Assembly: GCA_907163375.1 (NCBI GenBank)
Contig: CAJQUW010002151.1
Coordinates: 1-64,000, forward strand
DNA from: Prostheceraeus crozeri
Lineage: Eukaryota > Platyhelminthes > Polycladida > Euryleptidae
Direction: 5' to 3'
Length of the DNA stretch: 64,000 bases
The notes below the pieces were generated by a model that did not search any database, was not told where the DNA came from, and was given only the letters and a program-made list of their open reading frames with translations. The position numbers were made by a program, and so were the translations under genes. Shown in pieces: positions 11,100 through 21,671 of this stretch (the first letter of the stretch is position 1; each line of letters begins with the position of its first letter).

Positions 11100-11669
11100 C
11101 TACAATGTAGATTTCACAAATATTTTTCTCAAATCACATAGGATGGGAGGAACATCATTTATGTCTTTAATGCCGGTTATCACAATCTTTCCATTATGGA
11201 ATACATGAACATGATATGGGTGCCAGTTAGTCATCTGTGCTGCTGGAAATAGTTCCACTTCATAAGTGAGATTATTTGATGCTGTGACTTTACGAAAGTC
11301 ATAATGATAGTTCAATTCACATAACACAGTCATTGTCTTCACTTCCCATTCAGATAATGAGTCACTAAGTAAATTTTCCAACGTAGAATGTAGATATGGT
11401 AGATCACCATCAGTGAAGCCACCAACACACTGGATTGTTCCATTTGGAAAGAATAGGATAGTCATATATTTATCCTTCCTCTGTATCCTCCATGTTAACA
11501 TTGAGGGTCTTCCCAGATGTAGATTCGTTGTCGGCTTCATCTTGTGTTTTATTAATAACCATTGCTTTCGATTGGGAAGGTTCCGCTCGATTTCTTGAAG
11601 ATTGAGTTTTGAGTTTACTTTTGTAGTTAACATGCGATTCACGACTTCCATCTGCTTGATGTCCTCCAT
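11100..11669 (-). CDS. TATA-binding-protein-like protein, Polinton A
   Basis: 189 residues, the size of the TBP core. It contains two repeats of the TBP type. In repeat one, VVNRMLTTKVNSKLNLQEI is followed by the strand ILFFPNGTIQCVGG, corresponding to TBP's ALIFSSGKMVCTGA. In repeat two, YEVELFPAAQ and VHVFHNGKIVITGI correspond to TBP's YEPELFPGL and LLIFVSGKVVLTGA. The equivalent gene in B (43086-43631) is even closer. It lies on the minus strand between protease and polymerase and its 5' part overlaps the PC4-like frame in another register. It is likely to act at the element's own promoters. The assignment is by my own reading of motifs. Confidence 0.8.
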   Translation of the reverse strand: MEDIKQMEVVNRMLTTKVNSKLNLQEIERNLPNRKQWLLIKHKMKPTTNLHLGRPSMLTWRIQRKDKYMTILFFPNGTIQCVGGFTDGDLPYLHSTLENLLSDSLSEWEVKTMTVLCELNYHYDFRKVTASNNLTYEVELFPAAQMTNWHPYHVHVFHNGKIVITGIKDINDVPPILCDLRKIFVKSTL

Positions 11670-12030
11670 CCTTAATGAATGAAATCATATGTGGTAGTAT
11701 CTCTTTTGTAAAGTTTCTCCATGTGACGTCACTGAAACGGAAAAATCGATAGTCAATATCTTCTCTCTTTGGTGAACAGACGTATAGCTTGACGGTAGAG
11801 TCACACTTTATCCATACCTTTTGATCGAGGGGAATCTTCATCCGTGTCTTATGGTTGTCAATCAGATCAGCGAAGTTTTTCAGTGAAGATAATGCGTCAA
11901 GGCTAATGCAAACGCCACGATGTTTTCCACCACTATTTGTTATTAAGTGACGAAAGACTACTTTCTTAGAATTTGTTATGTGAATGCTTTGTGAGTCATT
12001 TAATTTCCATGTTCTAATGTAATGAGGCAT
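11470..12030 (-). CDS. PC4-like protein, Polinton A
   Basis: About 187 residues from the ATG at 12030 (MPHYIRTWKL). The N-terminal half has a pattern like the PC4/p15 coactivator and ssDNA-binding fold: short strands, then HRGVCISLDALSSLKNF, comparable to PC4's GRKGISLNPEQWSQL. A second half (FFRFSDVTWRNF, MISFI) looks like a diverged repeat of the same unit. The C-terminal 60 residues are charged and Ser-rich with an acidic end (NMEDTEEG), and they overlap the TBP-like gene in a different frame. B has two related genes in the same place. The PC4 link is suggestive only. Confidence 0.5.
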   Translation of the reverse strand: MPHYIRTWKLNDSQSIHITNSKKVVFRHLITNSGGKHRGVCISLDALSSLKNFADLIDNHKTRMKIPLDQKVWIKCDSTVKLYVCSPKREDIDYRFFRFSDVTWRNFTKEILPHMISFIKDGGHQADGSRESHVNYKSKLKTQSSRNRAEPSQSKAMVINKTQDEADNESTSGKTLNVNMEDTEEG

Positions 12031-12271
12031 GTTTTCAAATATAAACCTAAATTTATTTGTTTGCATAAAGCTTGCTATTTTACATCTCAACATATCGGAA
12101 TGATGTTGAGTGCTACGTCTTCAATTCATAGTAGGACTACCTATGTTTTAGTAATTATTTCTACACATCGGAAAGATGTAGAAATTTCATTTTATATTTA
12201 ATCTACCTATATATTATTAAGCATGACTACGCAGAAATGTAGTGATTGGTTAGTTTACTTTGTTAAATTTC

Positions 12272-15200
12272 TTAAACTTCTACGTCACCTGTAGCAGGAA
12301 GGCATCTCCTTCTCTTTGAAGGTGGGGGAAGACCTAAACTATAGTGTCCATATGGTAGAGATATATTTTTATTTAACCAACAGCGCTTAGCCTCCCAAAG
12401 TGAAAGTCCTCGCTTTCTAAATGATTTTGTAGTGACTACGTGATTTGTTGAATTCATAATTGTCATTTCCTCATTTGTATCTTTCTCACTGTAGTACACA
12501 GTCCTATAATCATTATGTTGTAATTTTTTAACTGCAGCTCTCTGCACTCCTTTTGCCCGCTTGATGCTATCACAAGTTGAATCTAGATATTTCATTGAAT
12601 ACATTTTTGGTTTTAGCAAGATCATTTCCTCAAGCAACTTTCCCGCACACTCATCCTTAAAACAACCTAATCTGGCTCTGTTTGTTACTGAGTATAGTCA
12701 ATGATGACTGTCATAGTTTGAAGAGTCAAATTTTTCACCAAAATATAGCAGTACATCCTCCAAGCTGACAGATGGTGAGGTGTACAAACATAGGAAAAAA
12801 CTATCGGTATCACCTCCACAAAGCCGCGTTCTATTTATCAGTGGACATCTTTTCAAATCATTGTAGTATAACTGGTACATTTCCAATTTGCTATAGTCAA
12901 GTACCGCCTGACCAACATAAATCAATTTATTCAACATTATTGAAGGTTTATACATTTCCATACCAACTAGATCTTCATCAAATATCTTATGCTGTACATA
13001 GAGAGGATGATTTGATAATTTTCGACATTGTTCCACGCTGTTTACTAATTTGAATTTTCTCCTTCGTCTTACATTTTCCATTGTTTTACCATATAAAGAA
13101 TTATTTTTCAACTTATAAAATGACTTTTCAAAGTTGGTACTTGATTGAGCTCTCTTTTGTGAATTCATATCAATGTACGTTCTCAACCATGGCTTTTGTG
13201 TGAACTTTATACCGTTGTGAATTTCTGTGATTTTCATACCCATGGATAAATAAAATTTTAATATTGAATAGTGTACAACATAATTTACCCTATTGAATTG
13301 ATGAAGCAAGAGTTTTTTAGTTGAACTGAATTTGGTGTCTGGTCTTATTTTCCTATGTAAATCCTTCATATAAGTTGAGAACATATTTTGCTCTACGGTC
13401 TGCATCTCTGGCGCTAATGGGAAATCGGCAGTGTCATCATGTATGTTTGCAGGATATTCCAAGTTCAAATCAAAAATATAGCCAATTTCACCATCATCAT
13501 CGATAGCTTGTATATTTTCTTCGTTTAGAAAATAGCTTACTTCACTATCACTCAACCATTTAAAATTCGAATGTGGTAGACTCTTACTGAGCAAAGAACC
13601 GTAAAGGTTATTGACATCAATGTAAGATAAGTGACGACTTTCATTTGTATTATTTTGTAATTCCAAAATGCGTGCACGTGCTCTGTGAATGTTCGTAAAA
13701 GTCATTCCACCCCTTATTCCCCTTTCGAAGAGATTATACATACTTTCGTCTTGTATGTAGTGTGGAGGATCATTAGATGTCAAATTTAAAGTTGAAGTAA
13801 AGCTAAAATGTGGAAGGCTAACGAAATGGTCGGGATCTACTTTATCTTCACTTTGACTTAGTGACCTAAAAACTTCAAAAATATCTGTCAGTAATAATAC
13901 ATCCAGTTTCAAATATGCAAGCATGTAATCACCAAAATTGTTAGAATTGAAAGCAAACCACGCATTACTAGCGTGCTTATATTCTTCATCTGAACAATGT
14001 TCACGAGTGAGATCATTATAAAATTCACATTGTGGTGGCAGACATTTTTCTGACAATGTATTTAGACTTTTGAAATAACAGTAGGGAAACACTCCCTTTT
14101 GATAAAGAATATCATCTGTTAACAGGGGAAATTCATTTCTTAGTTTTTCTACATGTTCATAAACTTGCAATCCTCTTGCTAACTCACTCAATGATGCACT
14201 TAAAAATTGATAAGAATCTAAGAATTTTAACTTGAAGTAGATTGTTTTTCCTTTGTATTCGTTCACAGGAACGCTGGCGGATAGAGTTATATACTTTTCA
14301 GGTGTTGCTGCTACTACTTCCAATTTCCATGACTTCTTTCCAATTGCTTTATAGCAAACGATATGACTATCATAATTCTTAAAATTATGGAAGAAGATGG
14401 GTAGTTCCCGCCTATTTAGTTTTAATCGAAGATTGCATTTACTGCATATTGTTTGTCTATATCTTCCTGTTAAATGGTCGTGATCTCTTACTTTTATGCA
14501 ATCATCACTAAATACAGCTTTACATTTATTACAAATTTTTACATTTTTATGTTTTTCTTCTTCATCAGAAGAAAGAGACATTGGTTGCCGGCTTATTGCA
14601 CGCTGATTATCATATAAGTTTTGAGCTATATTTTCTAGGTGATCCAAGAAGTCCATAATACAAGTCTATCCTTTGAAGACATAATATTTGTTTTCAAATC
14701 TGGACTGGAGAGCTTTATGCCAAACATGATAAACACCAACTTCTGCCGGTTTGTGTACTTTATTATCGATGTAGCACTCTATATCTGCATAAACAACTAA
14801 AGGAGGACTTAATTGATATTCCATGCTACTTGTGCTTACCTCTAGTTGTTTAGGCATTCTTTCTATTTGTGCCTTTCCACGAACACAAAATTGATAATGT
14901 CGCTCCAAAGTTGTCTTATATGTAAACGATTGGGTACATCGATCGCAGAAATGTTTATATCTTCTATTTATTTTTCTATATAATCTTGATAGTTTTCTGA
15001 TTCCACAATAGTGTGCACGTTCATTGTTTATAATTAGTAGTATATTCACAGTTCGTTTACCAATAAAGTTGCTGCTATATCGAACACCTTTTAGTCCTTT
15101 TTCGTAAAGGTGAATGTTGATTTTAATGTCATTATTTTTCTCAAACTTAGGAATATCTTTAATTGATACAGGTGTAGAGATGTCATTCATATTTAGTTCA

Positions 15201-16168
15201 GATGTCCATTTACTATACGATTTTATCTCATTCCTAGAATATGATACATCATTGTAATGTAGCATTGATAGAACTGAATACAAGAAACAGTCATTTGCAT
15301 TTGAATGTACATTAATTACAGCCTTCGAATCTTTCAGACTCTTTGGTAGATTAAATACTTCTCCACCAGAAAGTAATGGACTAGTAATAACATTGAATTC
15401 TATATTTAGTATTTCATCTATAACCCAATTGCTACCCTTATTTGCAAAAGCTTCAATATGACTTGAGAGACTATTTAAGTTATCTTGGAACCATGTATCA
15501 TAGTCATAAATATAGTTTGTGGATGATGAAGTAAAGTGTGCGAGAAACGTTTCATCTTACTGAGGATTTCATCGCACATAACGAATTTGTGCTACCAGAC
15601 GACCACGTAGTTGAAAATTTTCTAGAAGGTTTGTCACTAAGTTCTCTAATATAGATCGCATACTTAATAAAAAGGAAGTTATATCTACTGTGTGTGCTGA
15701 TGGTGTGATGTCGTATACACGAGCATGACCGTTGAGCGCGCTTTCGCTGAGACTTACAGTTCCATGATTATTTTGAATATTCATCTCACTATTTGTATTA
15801 TGCATATTAATATGCTGACGGAATTTGCTTATAGAATTATACGTTTTACCACAGCGGGAGCAGCATTGCATAAAGATCAAACTATTATTTGAAGCGCTGT
15901 TTGGTATATGTCTAGACGTTGATTCAGCAGTACTAGATTCGGGTATTTCACTATCATTAGCTGAGATACTTCGAGGATTTGAATTTAAATTACAATTACT
16001 TGGTTGCTTATCACAGACTAGATTGTGTCGCCTTAGATTATCCTGTCGTTTCGTTTCATATGGACACTTCCTACACTGATAAGTTTTTCCTAACTTACAA
16101 AACTTTTCATGGTGTTGCAAGTTACCATTAAGAGTAAACGTTTTTCCACATTTAGAACAGACAACCAT
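12272..16168 (-). pseudogene. Protein-primed DNA polymerase B, Polinton A, broken
   Basis: Replicative polymerase of the element. In order along the minus strand: N-terminal C2H2 zinc fingers (CSKCGKTFTLNGNLQHH), a 3'-5' exonuclease start (VVYADIECYID), a Cys-His cluster with VRDHDHLTGRYR, FHNFKNYDSH, YLKLDVLLLTDIF, the polymerase motifs DVNNLYGSLL, NNSLYGKTMENVRRR and GGDTDSFFL, and a KRAKG region near the end. The intact homologue is at 47631-51605. Broken in several places. Confidence 0.88.
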
Positions 16169-16546
16169 GTTTATTAAACTGGTGAGAATTATAATTTTGC
16201 AGACTATATATATATGTATATATTTTTATTATCCTATGACGTCACAACGATTACTAACCAATGACATTTGTTCCAATCTACGATGAAATAAGAAGACAGG
16301 ACTTGTATCAAATTCTTTTTCCATTAAGTTAAAAAGTCAAAGTAAAAGAAATTACAACTTTTGACACTTTATCATGTCACTGTCTGAGAGTTTCACATGC
16401 TGGCACTGCTCGCAACAGTCGGACGTATCCTCCATCCGAGTCAGTCTAACTCGTGAAATGAGTCCTTCACGATATACGATGTGCATGAGTGTCTCACGTT
16501 CGAATTGCCGATTGCCTCGGGCCACAGAAGAGGACAATAGCAAGTT
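16169..16546. other. Spacer between polymerase and spliced gene, Polinton A
   Basis: AT-rich leader of the polymerase gene with a run of TATATA at 16207-16222, then a stretch with only a weak minus-strand frame carrying CxxC (CEQCQHV), which might be a further exon of the gene upstream. Nothing firmer is visible. Confidence 0.35.
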
Positions 16547-18275
16547 TCACTGTGTCAAATTGCGAACAGACACAATAAAACCCCTATTCTCCTCCCTGAG
16601 CTTGCTCTCCCGCTGTTCAGCCATTCGAAGTCGTTGCTGACACAACTTGAGTTTCTCCTCCAGTCGCTCATCACCTTCTAACGTTTCGTCAAGGTCCACA
16701 TTATATTCCCGCAGAGGTAATCGAGCGGGAGCAGGAACAGGGACCGGATCGGGAGTAGGAGCAGGATCAGGAAAAGGGACTGGAGCGGGAGCAGGAGCAG
16801 AAGCAGGATTAGAAGAAGGGATCGGAGCGGGAACAGGAGCAGGAACAGGTAGGAGCTCGTGGTGGTGTGAGAACTCCTCGATGTTCAAGGATCGGCGTAA
16901 AAGGAAGCCGAGCGCTACAGTTTGGCGACGCCCGGATCCGCGAGAAGGATATCTCTTGAATCTCTTGAGATGCGAAATCAATCACATGCTGAAATGAGAA
17001 GAAATAATTGTTTACTATCTATATGTCCTTATGATGAGGATAGAGCAATATAGATCTAACAAAATTTATAAAAATCATACCTCAGGAGTGACACTTGGTG
17101 GATTGTCCCGAAACGAATTGTTCTGAAAATAGATATCACTGCTATAATTCTGAACCACATTTAACAAGAGAAATCATGAGATTTAGTTAATAATTATGTT
17201 ATGTAGTTATTGTTAATTTCGATACTTACAAGAGAGCGTCTTGTGTCATCCTCATCAGAAGATGATGTGGGTGACGACGTCGCCGATGATGTAGTAGACG
17301 TCTCATCCGATGAAGACTCTGATGAGGACTCCCGTATCGTGTACGGACGCTCTTCATTGTCCTCAACTGATGTGGTCGTAGCCGGAGTTGACGTGATGCT
17401 AGCAGCCCTGGATTTTTTCAGGGATAGGGATCGCATTACCTGAAGCGGTAGAAAAAGATAGAATGTTAACTGAGCAAATGGATGATGTATGATACATTAA
17501 CAAGTGACGAGAGGGACTTATGAAAACGACTATAACAACTGTACTTACGGGGCGTGGGGTACTTGACTCTTCTACCGCACTCAGCTTGGGAACCGGTGGT
17601 AGAATTTTGAACAGCTGCAAAGAGAATTAACGCATTATTATACATTGAGGGTGATTAATTTTTATCAACATGTCTTACATTTTTCATTTGAGGCAACTGT
17701 TTGACAACCTTTGTCTTCTTCTTCGCTGGAGGCCTCTCACACTGAAATGTTTTTGAAAAGTTAAATTTACTTCATACATAACGAAACAAATGTTCTTAAC
17801 ATCAATCATTTTTATTTTAAATTTAACTTGTACAGTTATCGGCACTCACCTCTAGATCGCTTGATGAAGAGTCACTATCAATGAATGCTCTTGATTTGAA
17901 CTTTGGCTTTCTTTTTGTGGGAGGTTTTGCTGATTCGGAACATTGGCTGAGTACTCCCTCTGCAGCCCTATCCTCCTTCGCGAAAAGCCTTGCCAATTTA
18001 CTCTTTTCATCCTTTGAGGTTAAATTGCGTCCACCTCTACCGTTTTCCTGCGCGCAGGATGCATGTCTACTGATGAAAGCCTTAGACGTATCATCATTTG
18101 CCATTTCCGTGCTTCGCACGTAGGACCGACAGGTGAGGCAATACACGTAGGTGCAGCCCTCCTTGAAAGTACACTCCTTGTGACCACTCTTACTGGCATG
18201 TCTCACCGGCTGCTTACATGTTTCACAAAAGTGAAAGATTAAGCGCTGGCGTGCGAGGCTTGCATGACGAACCAT
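16547..18275 (-). pseudogene. Spliced right-end gene of Polinton A (Zn-ribbon N-terminus, acidic Ser tract, coiled coil)
   Basis: Several exon-like frames bounded by good GT-AG sites. The first begins at the ATG at 18275 and is preceded directly by an acceptor, so there is also an intron in the leader. It encodes paired Cys-His clusters (FCETCKQPVRHASKSGH, YVYCLTCRSY). Later segments give a Ser/Asp/Glu-rich tract (SSESSSDETSTTSS), a Pro-Ala repeat and a coiled coil (LEEKLKLCQQRLRMAEQ). Polinton B has a gene of the same architecture and place at 53940-55343. Function unknown; a nuclear regulator is a guess. I cannot tell whether the gene is still whole. Confidence 0.5.
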
Positions 18276-19367
18276 TTCTGTAAGTCATGAAAAGCGTTTG
18301 TTATTATTTTATCTGTTCGCAAATGTGAATATCATTTAAGTGACTATTGCATAAATTTTGGAAAGTAATTCTACAGTAATTGATTTTTTTAACTTAGAAA
18401 AATATTTTCGAGATAGAAACCGAAAGTCGAAATGTTAAATTTACCTTGAAAAGGCTTGCTTACATATGAACATGAAATTGAAATCAGCTGATGTATTATT
18501 ATTTTATTTCGAAATGAAATCATAGAAACGAAACTGATGTTTTAAAAAAGATAAACATTTCTGACTTTGGTTAAACAACTTTTAATTTGTAAATGGTCCA
18601 CAGACTATCACTTTGAAAACAAAATTAGCATTTGAATTATTTACAAATTTGAAGCACACTTTGGAAATGTTTATCTTTATTTAAACACTTCATCATATAA
18701 GCTTGTGTGCTTTATAGGTTTTGAAAATGCTATAATTATTTATGAAAATTAATAATTCTGTTTAATAATATAACATATAGTGTTCCTAACTTAAGATCCA
18801 GCCACATGTTTTAAACTAACTGGTTATAAGAACTTAGTAATGTTCCTACTCTTAAACTATATAAAGTAGTGAATAGAAGAATGTAGAACTCACTTTAGAA
18901 TTGCAGTTATAAATCGAGAAAACGGAGAGACGGAGAACGAGGTCTGCTATGCACACAGAATAATTCAAAAATGAGTGAAGAACGGAGCTCTACAACTTCT
19001 TTATATATGATTCTAACAAAGGAACCATGAACAAAGACCGGATGTCATCATAACATCACATTGGTATAGAAAAACAAATTGTTGAATTCAAACAAAACTA
19101 AACAGCTGATATATTTTAATGATGAAATAGAAAAGTGCCATCAAAGTCTTTGATGCCAGAGTGGTACATGTAACCGCGAAGTTAAACCAATTAACATGTG
19201 ATGAAGATGGATTCCCTGCAGTTCTAAACATTTGAAATTCTACTTAAGTTAAGGATTTCATATAATTTGAATTATCATCTAAATTCAAATAATAAAGAAA
19301 AAGTCATTAAGTTTTAAGAACTTAAATCCAGACTGCATCATAAAACGCGCAAAAATCGAAATTCAAA

Positions 19368-19403
19368 TTTCGCGCCAAATTTTGAAAAATCAAATTTCGC
19401 GCC
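19368..19403 (+). promoter_or_regulatory. Pair of E2F-like sites
   Basis: TTTCGCGCC occurs at 19368-19376 and again at 19395-19403 in a tandem near-repeat of 27 bases. This is the E2F consensus. Its use here is inference. Confidence 0.4.
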
Positions 19404-19424
19404 AATTTTAAATTTAATGGCATC

Positions 19425-19494
19425 TAGGGTTAGGGTTAGGGTTAAGGTTAAGGTTAGGGTTAGGGTTAGGGTTAGGGTCAGGGTTAGGGTTAGG
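19425..19494 (+). repeat. Interstitial telomere-like TTAGGG tract
   Basis: About eleven tandem units of TTAGGG with a few TTAAGG and TCAGGG variants lie inside Polinton A. TTAGGG is the common animal telomere unit outside arthropods and nematodes. Confidence 0.9.
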
Positions 19495-19531
19495 TATGTA
19501 AAAAAGAATAGCTATGGCACCCGGAGCCCAT

Positions 19532-19582
19532 GGGTAAATAAATTTTCGAGTGCGCGAAGCGCACTCGAAAATTTATTTACCC
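19532..19582. repeat. Perfect 24-bp inverted repeat with 3-base loop
   Basis: From GGGTAAATAAATTTTCGAG to its exact complement around the loop GAA. Too perfect for chance. It lacks a poly-T tail, so a terminator of bacterial type is not meant; a foldback or protein-binding site is possible. Confidence 0.9.
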
Positions 19583-19645
19583 TATAATCCGAAAAATTTC
19601 GAGGGCGCGCAGCTCCCGAGAAATTTTGAGGCCCCCCCATCGCCG

Positions 19646-19710
19646 TGTATGAAGTGTATGAAGTGTATGAAGGTCAAAGGTCAAGGTCAAGTCAAAGGTC
19701 AAGGTCAAGT
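19646..19710 (+). repeat. GTATGAAGT and AGGTCA short tandem repeats
   Basis: Three copies of a 9-base unit (TGTATGAAG) run into several AGGTCA words separated by zero or one base. AGGTCA is the nuclear-receptor half site, but the array may simply be a microsatellite. Confidence 0.6.
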
Positions 19711-19820
19711 TCATGTGGAAGTTTATGCATTATGGTCATTTCGAGTGATCAAACTTTAACTTTGAAAATTTTCAAAAACTTGAAAACTTAGTTATTTTTG
19801 AGAAAAACTTAGAATTTTTC

Positions 19821-20150
19821 CAGTTGCATACACCTGCATACAACAAGGATTTTTTCATTGAATAGGTACATATGTTATATCATTCGAAAGCTCTTTTCAT
19901 TCTGATTCCAATGATGTATTGTATGCAATATGTATGACGCCATCCGAAGCAGCTATAGCCCTTTGAAAGATAGGTAGAATTTAGTTGAGAAACTTAGAAA
20001 TTGAAATCATAATTTTTTCTTCCTGCATACACTTGCATACAACAGGGATTTCTTCATCGAATGGGTACATACCTTATATCATTAGAAAGGTTTTTTCATT
20101 CTCTAGCTAATGATGTATTGTATGCAATATGTATGATATCATCCTAAGGT
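19821..20150 (+). repeat. Two diverged copies of a 125-base repeat
   Basis: The stretches 19821-19945 and about 20030-20150 share GCATACA, CATACAACA, TTTTTCATT and TGATGTATTGTATGCAATATG in the same order. Each contains the inverted words GCATACAA and TTGTATGC. Possibly a duplicated non-autonomous element. Confidence 0.7.
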
Positions 20151-20466
20151 GAAAAAAAGCATTCAAAAACACTGTAAATCTATTCAAACTTTCATCCAAA
20201 TTGACTATCATTTGAATTACACATTAATATTCATTTCAAATTCATTTCAAATTTGTTCTACTATGTTCGGTGCTGTTTGAAAGTCTCAAACAAGTGATTT
20301 GAAATAAATATCTTCGAAATATTAAACTTAGAAATACTTATAGGTAGCTATTTCAGAGATGAATATATCTATCCCCAGTTCCCATTCAAATCCTATCAGA
20401 AATTCGATTTGTGAAATTATAAAAACAAGATTGTTCATTTATGTAAGTGTTATTAAAGATAAAAAA

Positions 20467-20868
20467 TTACATATTGTCAATGTTGGGGAAAGGAATCAGT
20501 CTCTTCAGGTCAACTCGAACACATACTCTTGTCTTTTTGGGGGCACCAGGGCAGCGGCGAGGCGTGGCCGGATCCATTATGCTGAACTCCAGCGCAGTTG
20601 TCAAATTCTGTTCTTCAGGCTCTAATCGCACACATATCCGCTTCATGTTTGTTTTTCGTGGAGCATTTCTGATCTGGCTTCCACTACGTGTCTTGACTGT
20701 TATAAGAGCTTCCACCGGTGTTTCGATGATACTCCTCTGTAGTACCAAACTTTCATCTTCTGATGATATTGGATCAGGAGTTACAGGTCCTCTTACGAAC
20801 ACTCTGGGTTCGCATGGCGATTCCGTCCTTTCAACAGGAGAAGCGGGAGGTGCTGTGATACGTTCCAT
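20467..20868 (-). CDS. Unknown small protein, Polinton A right end
   Basis: 134 residues from the ATG at 20868 (MERITAPPASP). The N-terminus is Pro-rich and acidic (PDPISSEDE), the C-terminus basic with two similar halves (MKRICVRLEPEE and KTRVCVRVDLKR). A TATATAAG box lies about 95 bases upstream. It faces away from the gene at 21116, making a divergent pair. No family recognised. B has a similarly sized minus-strand gene near its right end (53070-53321), without convincing similarity. Confidence 0.5.
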   Translation of the reverse strand: MERITAPPASPVERTESPCEPRVFVRGPVTPDPISSEDESLVLQRSIIETPVEALITVKTRSGSQIRNAPRKTNMKRICVRLEPEEQNLTTALEFSIMDPATPRRCPGAPKKTRVCVRVDLKRLIPFPNIDNM

Positions 20869-20960
20869 TTTCAATGTGATTAGAATAATCTAGATAAGAT
20901 AGCTGATAATATGGTACTTGAGGATTAGAACCTTTGATAAGAATTGGTACACAACTAGGA

Positions 20961-20970
20961 CTTATATACT
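20961..20970 (-). promoter_or_regulatory. TATA box candidate for 20868 gene
   Basis: On the minus strand the sequence reads AGTATATAAG, about 95 bases upstream of the start codon at 20868. Confidence 0.5.
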
Positions 20971-21029
20971 TTTCGAACAAAGGAATTCCCAACAGCCAAT
21001 CAGAGAGGTTCCGATTTTCCCTAAAGGGA

Positions 21030-21037
21030 TATATAAG
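21030..21037 (+). promoter_or_regulatory. TATA box candidate for 21116 gene
   Basis: TATATAAG lies about 80 bases upstream of the start codon at 21116, in the intergenic space of a divergent gene pair. Confidence 0.5.
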
Positions 21038-21115
21038 GATATAATTGTTCCAATTAAGCAAGTTCTAATCCTCGTGACTTGAGTAGACATTAAGAATCTA
21101 TTACGAATCTATTTC

Positions 21116-21382
21116 ATGATGAGTACCCAGAAACAACTGTTCTGTTACCAAAATGAAAGCCAAGTAATTATGGGTGGATTGTTGGATGCGAAGGTTAATT
21201 TGTGTTGCGGATGCAAAGTGGAACTCTGGAAGACTTTAACAGTGACAGCACTCCAAAGGAGAAAAGGACTGTCGGCGAAGTGTCCTATACACGAGTGTGA
21301 TCACGACTTCACAAACAATGCAACATTCCTCGAATTGGCTGAGGACTTCTTGAAGTTAACAGAGTCCCCCCGAGGGACGTGA
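21116..21382 (+). CDS. Small Cys-containing protein, Polinton A right end
   Basis: 88 residues with two Cys pairs (LCCGCKVELW near residue 33 and CPIHECDHDF near residue 60), likely a zinc-binding module. The right-end plus-strand gene of B at 51899-52330 ends with a comparable CFCDLCEVRLW, so the two may be related. Function unknown. The last gene before the right inverted repeat. Confidence 0.5.
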   Translation: MMSTQKQLFCYQNESQVIMGGLLDAKVNLCCGCKVELWKTLTVTALQRRKGLSAKCPIHECDHDFTNNATFLELAEDFLKLTESPRGT

Positions 21383-21529
21383 CTTACCTTCTTTCATTTT
21401 TTATGGTTAATTACACTTACATTGTAAACCTCTTGTTTTCATTTCGCAAATTCTGTAAATCGCATTCTGATTAGTAAATAATAGAACATTCATAACATAA
21501 TTTCTGATCTGTAAACGCATTATGAAAAT

Positions 21530-21671
21530 AAAAATTGTCATCATAGTCACAATGGCCACAATTGTCGCATTTCAGCAAGCAGTCTCAAAACAAATACCTG
21601 TTTAAGTACCGAAATAGATGTTCGCATCCCTATTCTAATTCACATACTCTAATTCAATTTCGGAACAAGGC
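21530..21671 (+). repeat. Inner partial copy of the right inverted repeat, Polinton A
   Basis: This stretch repeats about 21938-22096 of the right terminal repeat in the same orientation. The two copies part after a shared GGCGTTCC. It is a nested duplication of terminal sequence at the right end only. Confidence 0.85.

Larger units (their letters stand above)
18276..20466. other. Non-coding AT-rich region with repeats, Polinton A
   Basis: About 2.2 kb without a credible gene. It holds two E2F-like sites (19368-19376 and 19395-19403), a TTAGGG-type tract, a perfect long hairpin, an AGGTCA array and a 125-base duplication, each listed separately. The left 1 kb is plain AT-rich sequence, probably the upstream region of the spliced gene. 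Confidence 0.6.

Noticed and set aside
16647-16997. Plus-strand Gly-Ala repeat protein
   Set aside because: Antisense shadow of the Pro-Ala repeat and coiled coil of the spliced minus-strand gene.
19532-19582. Rho-independent terminator
   Set aside because: Eukaryotic context and no poly-T tail; kept only as an inverted repeat.
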